Source: Dendrolimus kikuchii | Lineage: Eukaryota > Arthropoda > Insecta > Lepidoptera > Lasiocampidae | Reading direction: 5' to 3' | Assembly (NCBI GenBank): GCA_019925095.2 | Contig: CM034406.1 | Coordinates: 8,683,388 to 8,747,387 of the forward strand | DNA: 64,000 bases | Shown here: in pieces, positions 56,635 through 64,000 of the stretch | How the letters are laid out: each line of letters opens with the position of its first letter | How positions within the stretch are numbered: position 1 is the stretch's first letter | The notes under the pieces: generated by a model | Seen by the model: the letters and a program-made list of their open reading frames with translations, nothing else | Databases searched by the model: none | What the model was told of the DNA's origin: nothing | Position numbers and translations under genes: made by a program

Positions 56635-59600
56635 TTAATCATCGAAGTCGTATACATCACCCTTAATTTTATCACATTTCTCAGTCTTTTCGTGTGAAGT
56701 TAAAACTTTACTATAAAATCTATTATTGTTCAAGTTCCCAATAACATTTCCACTGGAATTATTTGCTAAGGCATCTTTCATCACCGCGTTTTCATCAATT
56801 TTAGTCCTTTTAGCTCTAGGTTCAATTGCAGCGTCGTTAGTTCCCAAATATTTTTGTAGGTTACCTGTAAGAACGCAATTTGAACAATTCTAAGTATCAT
56901 TTTTTTCGATGTGGCAACATGTATTTGTTTGTCTTTGCTTTCATTACACTGTTGTGCATCGATATAATATAATCACTGTTAATATTATAAATGGTAAAGT
57001 ACAGTCTGTCTGTTACACTTTCACGGAAAAACTACTGGGCCGATTTGGCTGAACCTCAGTATATACATATATATTTTCGATGCCGAGGTTGAACATAGGA
57101 TACTTTTTCCCCGAAAAATGGGATGGTTTCCCAGTTTAAAGTATATTTTTCTGTTTGTCTGTTATGCTTTCATAGAAAAGCTATTGTACTGATTTGGCTG
57201 AAACTCGGTATATAAGTGAGTTCAATATCTGGGATGGACATAGGATACTTCCAGAAAATAGGAAAGGTTTTGTTTTTTTTTTGTGATTTATCGTTTTGGT
57301 AATTTTGGAAATTTTCGTAGCTTACAGATGATAGACGTAACTTGACACACAGGCTACTACTTTTTATAGCAAAAAAAAATCTAGAACGGGTTGAAATAGG
57401 GGATGAAAGTTTTTATGGGAGATCAATCATTTCTCAAGTTTATAGATATGAAAATTCATCATCTATTAAAAAAATGCGATAGTAACTGAGTCTTTCTATC
57501 TGTTACGCTTTCACAAAAAAGCTACTGGAGGACTGGATCGGTTTTGCTGTAATTTGGTACATATGTAGTTTTAATACCAAAAATAGACAGATACTTTTCA
57601 TGCCGGGAGATGGGATAGTTTGCGAAATAAAAAGAAGTGAATCTTCCGGGAGAAAATAGCACTAACATAAAAATTTAATACAATGTAACCTGTATTTATG
57701 CTTGCTCTTTAAACAAGAGGCACGGACTAGGGTTTGAACCACGATAAAACTAGTAGAATATGTTTTCGCTTGTTTCATATATACATACATGCACCCAAAA
57801 TTCTTAAGCGGCTGTGACATACAAAGACATATGGACATAGTTGACGAAATTAAAATAGGAAAGTTTAGAATTAGGCATTAAAAATGACATGTGTATAATA
57901 TGAATTTACCTCTTATCCTTTGCACACATTCATCGAGATAGGACATACTATTAATGTCTCTAGCTAAAGTTGGTTCAACCTTCATTTGGTAATCCGGACC
58001 ATATTCAACCCACTCATCATGGTCTGGAATGCATTCTTCCAATGATACTCCAGTTACCAGTGCGGTTAAAGTAGCCCAAAGGCGAGCTGCATTCTGATTT
58101 TTATAGCCTCCTGAGTATATGTAAAATGATTTAGTAATGACTAATGAAACTTATTTAATTGAGAGCCAAATGCTCTTTCAGTAATCCCAATATGCAGGTT
58201 TCATCACGATGTTTTTTTTACTGTTAGCATGTGGTAATTGTGATATTATATAGATATATTAGATAGATATTATTACATATTAGGTCAGAATAAGCGGTGT
58301 ATGCTTCCTGGCCAGGATTCGAACCAGCTTCAATTAGGAGACGAGTGTATATAACGACTAAGCTACCCCCCGCGTCTATGATAAATGCAATTAAACATTG
58401 TGGTATAATATATATTAAAACTACATGTAAGTACTCGTCGAAAAGTATTCTTATTCTTTCATTTTTACATCAATTGAACCAAATTACACTGTAACAGTGC
58501 ACTGATCGATTCATTGACATCAGTTAACCTACTTGTAACATATTGATTTTAATTTAACAATTCTGTGTATACAAATGCCAAAATTGCTAATTTTTACATC
58601 ATGTAAACTATATAATATGGTTATTGGGACCCGCCTCAATGATTGGCACCCTCCCTAATCATTTATTTAAAACAATAAGATATTTTTTTTGTAGTCATAG
58701 AATTATAATTATTGTATGGCTAGAAAAAAAAAGAAAGTAGATTTTTGATATAATATTATAAAATTCTAAACATGCCGTGTCTGTGCATTGAAGCTATCAA
58801 AAAAAACCAACTGGAATACACAATACAAAAAATGAAGATTTTTTTTAGATTTCCTATTGTTTGTTCGGGATTCATGTAAAATCTACTGGGCCGATTTCGA
58901 TGCAGTTTTCGCTGATCGACAGCTAATTCTTAGACTTAAATGCTGCGCTACTTTTATCCTGAGAATCTCGCGGGAATTTCAAGTCAAGGGTAGACGAAGT
59001 CGCGGGCATATCCTAGTCTTTAATAAATTGACTGTGCCAATCCAATGGCACAGGTTCCCCTAATACAATATAAAAAACTTACCTCCTCCTAATAACATGC
59101 TGGGTTTTCTTTTATCAAGTACCATCCTCACACAGTTACTGTAACCCTTAGTGGTAAGATTGGCACCGCCGTGTGGATCATGCGCGAGCGCATCAGCACC
59201 GCATTGCAGCACTATCGCATCAGGCTCAAAGAATGAGTATATGGAGTTGAATATTCTATAAGCAGAATTATTTGATAATGCAAAATACATATAAAGAGAA
59301 AAATATATATAAGAATTCCACCACAAATTTCAGATTACGAAAATAAATAAGCTGAACAATCGAACCTCCTTGGAAGTGCTTTTGATCAATACATTTGTCT
59401 CACTTCAATACTATAGAAAAAATTAGACGAAAAACGTACTTCTAAAAGAGTACATTGTATATATATAAAGATAGTCTTTAGTCATCTGCCTCTAATTATG
59501 ACCACGTGATGGCATTTTCATGTTGGATACGTCAAAGCTTGTTGCGAATTTCCGACTGATATTTATGTTTATTTATTTCATTACCTATTGTAGTATTTTC

Positions 59601-62600
59601 TCGCAAATGTGTTAAAAAATTGTATGAACCACGTGGCAGTTATTAGTTTTTACAAACTCGTGACTGTAGTAAGCCTTCGACTTAATATTCGTCTAGTCGT
59701 TCGTAAACACCAACTTACCATGCATATCATAAATAACCATTATGGGCTTGTAAGTTTGTAAGTGACTAAGGTTCACGGGCAAAGGATGACGACAAGGGGT
59801 GAAAGAAGAATGAGAACAGGATCTCCAATTTAGGGTTTTAGTTCCCCATTTTTTTTTTATTTGGGCCGAATATTTTAGGGTCGGTATAAAATGTTACACC
59901 TGGGATTTCAAAAATCGACCTAAGCAATATATATCAAATAATTATGACGGTGTGGACGTAATGTTACTTCTGGCATAATAAATACATTAAATTGGGTACA
60001 ATTTCAAAACTCAATCTGGAGACCTTCAGGCCGCATGGTCAACTGGCAGGAGCAGGAGGGTAGTAAGGCTGTCCATTTCATACTTTTTTCATCTACACTA
60101 TTACGTATTCCCGATAGCCTGCCAGCCATGAGAATATCAAATAAGAATTTGCCAACCTATAGTTAGAATTAATTTATGTTAATTTTCAGATCATAAAAAT
60201 GTTTTTTTTTATTGCAGGAGATCAGCAGACAGGCAGACGGCCCACTTAATGGAAAGCGATTACCATCGCCTATGGACATTTGCAACACCAAAGTTGCTAC
60301 AAATATGCAGCTGCTCTCTTAAGGGAAACTGGAACCTGGTCACTAATGCCGGAACACAACTCAAGGTTGTTATGGCGACATACTTTAGGCCAAGGGTGGT
60401 AGCCATCCAGTCGGGCAAATGCCCTACCACCTGGCTGTGGGTTGTTAAGTCGCCTCTTACGACAAGCCGCCCGGCCGCAGGAAATTGTATTCTTTTTCCG
60501 TTCCTGCACGGAATGTCTAAAATAAGCATTTGCGACCTCTTTTAAAGATGGTAAGGCCGCAAAAGTTTCTTATATTTATATTATGTACTAGGATGTGCCC
60601 GCACGCTTGATTTAAAATTGTCGCGGGATTCAAGGGACACTAAGTACCACAGCATTTAAAAAGAATGTAAGCTATCGTTTTAGTGCCGGCATAAGGTAAT
60701 TTATATGCACCCGAACAACTACAAACCGCTCCCGGTAAAATTCCCGAAGGATCTCCGGGATAAAAAATAACACAAATTTTATTACATAAATTTGCTATGG
60801 GTCAGTAAAACAATTTCATTGGAATTAGATTTATTTGAAATTATACCCAGAAAAATTCCCGCTGGATTACCAGCATAAAAAGCAGCGCAGATTTTAAGTC
60901 TAAGAAATTACCGTCGATCAGCGATAACCGCATCGAAATCGGCCCATTAGTTTTTATGTGAATCCCGAACAAACATACAAGAAATTTAAAAAAATTGCTT
61001 TTTTTTATTGCATGAATTTAGCACACAGGCAGACGGCTCACCTGATGTGAAGCGGTTACCATCACCTATGGACATTTCTAACACCAAAGATGCTACCAGT
61101 ATGCTGATGCTCTCTAAAGGAAGATTGGAACCTGTTCACTAATGCCAGAACACAACTAAAGGTTGTTATGTACTCTAGACCAGAGGTGGTAGTCATCCAG
61201 ACGGGCAAATGCCCTACCACCGGTTGTGAGTTGTTTTGTCGACTCTTACGACAGGTCGCCCGGCCTCGGAAATTATATTCTTTCTCTATTTTTGCATAGA
61301 TAGATCCATTCCTGCATTGTGTTCTCTGTCATTTATAGTCTATTCCAGTTGTTTTTTTAATAGTTTCAATGTAGAGACATGACATGTTTACAAATTTATA
61401 ATATTATAGATAGATGAAGCAGATGCTATAGAGCTGACAGAACTGGTCATGTTCAGTTCATCAAGTTACAAAATATAAAGTTCAACCTCTTTTGATTGAT
61501 GAAAAATGACTAAAAACATAAACTTAGTCTCCAAACTATATGTAAAATAAATACTTACTTGCCAAATACATATCCAAAAGTCTCATCGGAGTAGTATCCA
61601 TGTAAAGGTAAATTACATGTATATCCTTTACCAGTAGCACTGCCAATATCATCAAGATCTCCTGTCCCAGGATAAAAACCAGGCTCATGCTTATGCATCG
61701 AAAATGTAAACACAGATTTACTAAGATTGTAGGCATCTTGGACTCCATTACCTAGAATAAGAAATTGTAAATTCTGCAGAAAGCTACAGAAACATCACAT
61801 CACTGTATCAGAATACCGTCCACTATCAACTACCACTAATTTAATCTCCAACCTGAAAGGAGAGATATCTGAATTTGTTCCCTGCACTAGAACAATAGAA
61901 GCTTGACTAACCTTGAGATTTGCCACATCCTGCTTCAGCTCAGGCTGTAGCTCGCGGTACAGCCAAGCATTAGTTCCATGTTACCACTATATAACTTAGA
62001 TTTTCATATGCAAATATGACACAGACAATTATGCAGCAATATTTTACCTATTTTTTCTATGCAAGGATCAAACACAATGTAAAAACTACAGAAGAAACAC
62101 TTATGTCTATCTGTGTAGGATCTAATTATTGAATGTTGATAATGAAATATATAATTATAATAATATATAATATAAATATAATACCAAATTTCAATATAAG
62201 CGGTTGTTTCCTAATACCCTGCACACACATACCAACCATATCCCAAGTTCTAATTGAATATCTAAATATGAGTTCTACTGTCACATAAGTTACATAAGAA
62301 TCAAATAGATGGCGCAATACTTTCTTTGATTAATAGTATACATATAAATAATAAAAATGAATCATAGAAATATATGTATACACATAATTTAAGAACTTTA
62401 CCAATTTTAATGATGTTTTGTGTTTGAGTGGTGGCCCGGATGGTTTAGATTCACAATTAGAACCGGTAGGAGGCACTAGAATAGGGTTCTAGATTTTTAT
62501 TTTTTCAGGGCAGGACAATGTCTACCGGGATCGCTAGTAATATTATATAATATGATGTTATTTACCATGATGAACATCCAAATCAATATACAAAACTTTG

Positions 62601-63144
62601 GGAAATTTCCTTCTCAGTTTCTCAATAGCTATTACAATATCATTTACATAGCAAAAGCCTTCAGCTCCAAACCTGTAATGAAAACAATCATTCTATTGAA
62701 AAAACAAATTTAATAATTTGCTTGATATTTGAATAATAAAGGTAAAAGTTACCTAGTGTTCAAAAACATCTTAAGGCCAAAATAATTCAGATAAGTAATG
62801 CTGATGAGGTATCTATTTCTAGGGATAAGAAACAAGATGATACAGTCTTTATCCTTCACATCTATTCTATAGAAAGTATACCATTACTTTCTATTGAATA
62901 GATAAGTTTACACAATATGAAGTTTGTTGTGATTATGTAATTTTAAAATGTCGACACACCCCCATATATCTAATAATCATATTGTAAAGACTAATAACTG
63001 ACCTGTGAGCATGATGCCATCCACCACACCAGTTTATTGCTATATCAGCAATGCCTAAGATAAGGCACTTTGCTGCAGTTAATGAGCCCCCAGCCAAAGT
63101 TGATACAAGACCATACATATTAGAAACCGGCTGGCAGTCGTAGC
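56635..63144 (-). CDS. HDAC8: Histone deacetylase 8-like, 5' exons outside window
   Basis: This is a class I zinc-dependent lysine deacetylase; HDAC8 acts on nuclear substrates such as the cohesin subunit SMC3. Visible exons, minus strand: 63144-63003, 62672-62566, 61751-61559, 59255-59083, 58110-57910 and 56864-56635. All junctions are GT-AG and in phase, encoding 347 residues. Key sites: Asp101 in 'GYDCQP', the tandem His in '[10 protein letters not shown]', zinc ligands in '[10 protein letters not shown]', '[16 protein letters not shown]' (HDAC8 style), the third zinc Asp in '[13 protein letters not shown]', and the catalytic Tyr in the GGGGY created across an exon join. About 100 N-terminal residues are missing to the right. 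Odd: HHGN where class I has HHGD, and about 65 extra C-terminal residues after 'RIRGNLQKYL', with a basic patch 'PRAKRTK'. Confidence 0.92.
56975..57720 (+). repeat. Dispersed repeat in HDAC8 last intron
   Basis: Three diverged segments share 'tctgttacactttcacgg'-like and 'actgggccgatttggctga'-like words (near 57008, 57140 and 57495). They resemble very common lepidopteran repeats; class not assigned. Confidence 0.5.
58290..58380 (-). other. tRNA-like sequence (degenerate tRNA or SINE head)
   Basis: On the minus strand an A-box-like TAGCTTAGTCG (58355-58365) is followed about 30 nt later by a perfect B box GGTTCGAATCC (58315-58325). The acceptor arms do not pair well, so it is not called a functional tRNA. 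It lies in an HDAC8 intron. Confidence 0.5.
58735..59015 (-). repeat. Repeat family A in HDAC8 intron, reverse
   Basis: Reads tail to head on the plus strand: 'gccgtgtctgtgcattgaag', 'ggccgatttcgatgcagttt', then 'acgaagtcgcgggcatatcc' at the right. Confidence 0.65.
60215..60545 (+). repeat. Repeat family B in HDAC8 intron, copy 1
   Basis: 'cagacaggcagacggcccac', 'tatggacatttgcaacacca' and 'agccatccagtcgggcaaat' match the copy at 60993 throughout. Confidence 0.7.
60586..61410 (+). repeat. Repeat family A in HDAC8 intron, interrupted by family B
   Basis: The head is at 60586 and the tail at 61310-61410 ('attgtgttctctgtcattta'). The family B copy at 60993-61300 sits between them, so B is younger. 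Confidence 0.65.
60993..61300 (+). repeat. Repeat family B in HDAC8 intron, copy 2
   Basis: Nested in family A. Shares 'cacacaggcagacggctcac', 'gtgaagcggttaccatcacc' and 'gtcatccagacgggcaaatg' with copy 1. Confidence 0.7.
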
Positions 63145-64000
63145 CTGAAATAAACTGTTGAGTTAATGACCCATTCAACAATATATTCTAAAAGCAATGT
63201 TTATTTGAAAGAGCAGAAGTCAAAATACCTTTAACTTTACTCAATTACTTTTGAAATAGCAGGGGTTGCTACTCCATATATTGGGTACATAAATTTTAGG
63301 TAGTAGGTGGGTGGAGTGGGTAGGGGGAAGGTATACGGGTGGGGTATAGTTATAGGGCACATTTATTTATTATTTGAGATATATAATTAACTTTGGGTGG
63401 TTATAAAAAAAAAACTAAGGCTAAGGCAGGAGCTCTGCTTCACTTCGCACCCGCCTTAGCCTTCTAACCTATATTACAAAAGTTCAGATCTGTTCATAAT
63501 AAATTCAGGTTAGGTTAGCTCCAGACCAAAGCACACAAGCCAAGCGAACCAAGCAAATATGCGATGGCAGTGACCAAAGAGTGCCAGAACCGACTGTTAA
63601 CCATTCAATATTTATTTTATACACACGAACAGACAGGTTATGTTATCTTCTGATGAAAGCACACAAGCCAAGTGAGCATACCGCTGTAGAGGCCGGTGAG
63701 TGTCTGATCCAACTGGTAACCATTTGCTATTTATTTTATATATGCGATTTATAATTTTGTCTCCATTGGCTGCCATTTTGAATATTTTCATGGTTACTCT
63801 TTATTATGTTTAATAAAAGTCTAGATATTCACATAAGAGATCCTTTTATTGTTTTTCACTACCTACCCGCTTTTACATACTAAAATATATGAATGAATAT
63901 ATGACACTCTTAAAGTATATGTGAATGTGCTCTGTTGTTTTTTCTTCATTTTTTTGTTTATTTACACTGTTTTTGGTTATTGTTCTTTTTCTATATTTCT
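63145..64000. other. HDAC8 upstream intron or flank with a direct repeat
   Basis: No further HDAC8 exon is identified here. An imperfect direct repeat occupies 63510-63745: both units contain 'aaagcacacaagccaag' and end in 'gtaaccattt'-like and 'tatttattttata' words. Confidence 0.5.

Noticed and set aside
60249..60545. A 98-codon plus-strand frame in an HDAC8 intron
   Set aside because: It is entirely within repeat family B, and the second copy of the repeat does not keep the frame.
56635..63144. Alternative naming of the deacetylase as HDAC1/3 or a class II enzyme
   Set aside because: The HHGN motif is class II-like, but the 'PGFYPGTGD' block, the LGGGGY context and the 'GNL' end fit HDAC8 better.

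Overview
The window is nuclear DNA of an insect, almost certainly a moth or butterfly. It is AT-rich with GC-rich islands. It holds intron-containing eukaryotic genes with GT-AG junctions, a ZAD-type zinc-finger gene (an insect-expanded class), and a dense load of mobile elements of kinds common in Lepidoptera: copia-like LTR elements, several non-LTR (LINE) families, hAT and Tc1/IS630-like DNA transposons, Helitron-like ends and many MITEs. The assignment to Lepidoptera is inference from repeat style and protein similarity; no database search was possible.

Six host genes are supported. MED31 (Mediator subunit) lies on the minus strand at 14277-17204 in four coding exons. Snap29 (a SNARE) is intronless on the plus strand at 17948-18763 and diverges from MED31 across a 743-bp gap. 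A ZAD plus eight-finger C2H2 gene is on the minus strand at 26522-27917. eIF3c (translation initiation) is on the plus strand at 39954-50037 in six coding exons. A UBE2L3/Ubc10-type ubiquitin-conjugating enzyme is on the plus strand at 51157-53426 in four exons. An HDAC8-like deacetylase is on the minus strand at 56635-63144; six exons are visible and its N-terminal exons lie beyond the right edge. All exon phases were checked and join in frame. The genes form no operon or pathway; they are ordinary housekeeping and regulatory genes separated by repeats.

Region by region: 1-14276 is a repeat graveyard. Its core (5024-12513) is a nest in which three copies of a terminal-inverted-repeat element, each carrying a captured copia LTR-gag fragment, are interleaved with a second, larger copia element and a jockey-like LINE end. 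14277-18763 is the MED31/Snap29 pair. 18764-26521 carries a Tc1/IS630-like transposon, a MITE, a hAT remnant, an R1-like LINE end and a MITE with a LINE inside it. 26522-27917 is the zinc-finger gene. 27918-39953 is again repeats: an R1-like LINE with a clear target-site duplication, a decayed SWIM-finger ORF, a rearranged LINE, a copia deletion derivative with intact LTRs, and an 888-bp insertion of unknown class. 39954-63144 holds the three larger genes, with repeats in introns and in the 53.4-56.6 kb gap.

The most interesting material is in the mobile DNA. There are three tiny (44, 52 and 77 bp) LINE 3' ends, each flanked by a perfect target-site duplication. The inverted-repeat/copia composite appears to have moved as a unit. 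A repeat family carrying a TGACGTCA palindrome sits between MED31 and Snap29. A second repeat family lies both in a MED31 intron and just upstream of eIF3c. The HDAC8-like protein carries an Asn where class I enzymes keep a charge-relay Asp.
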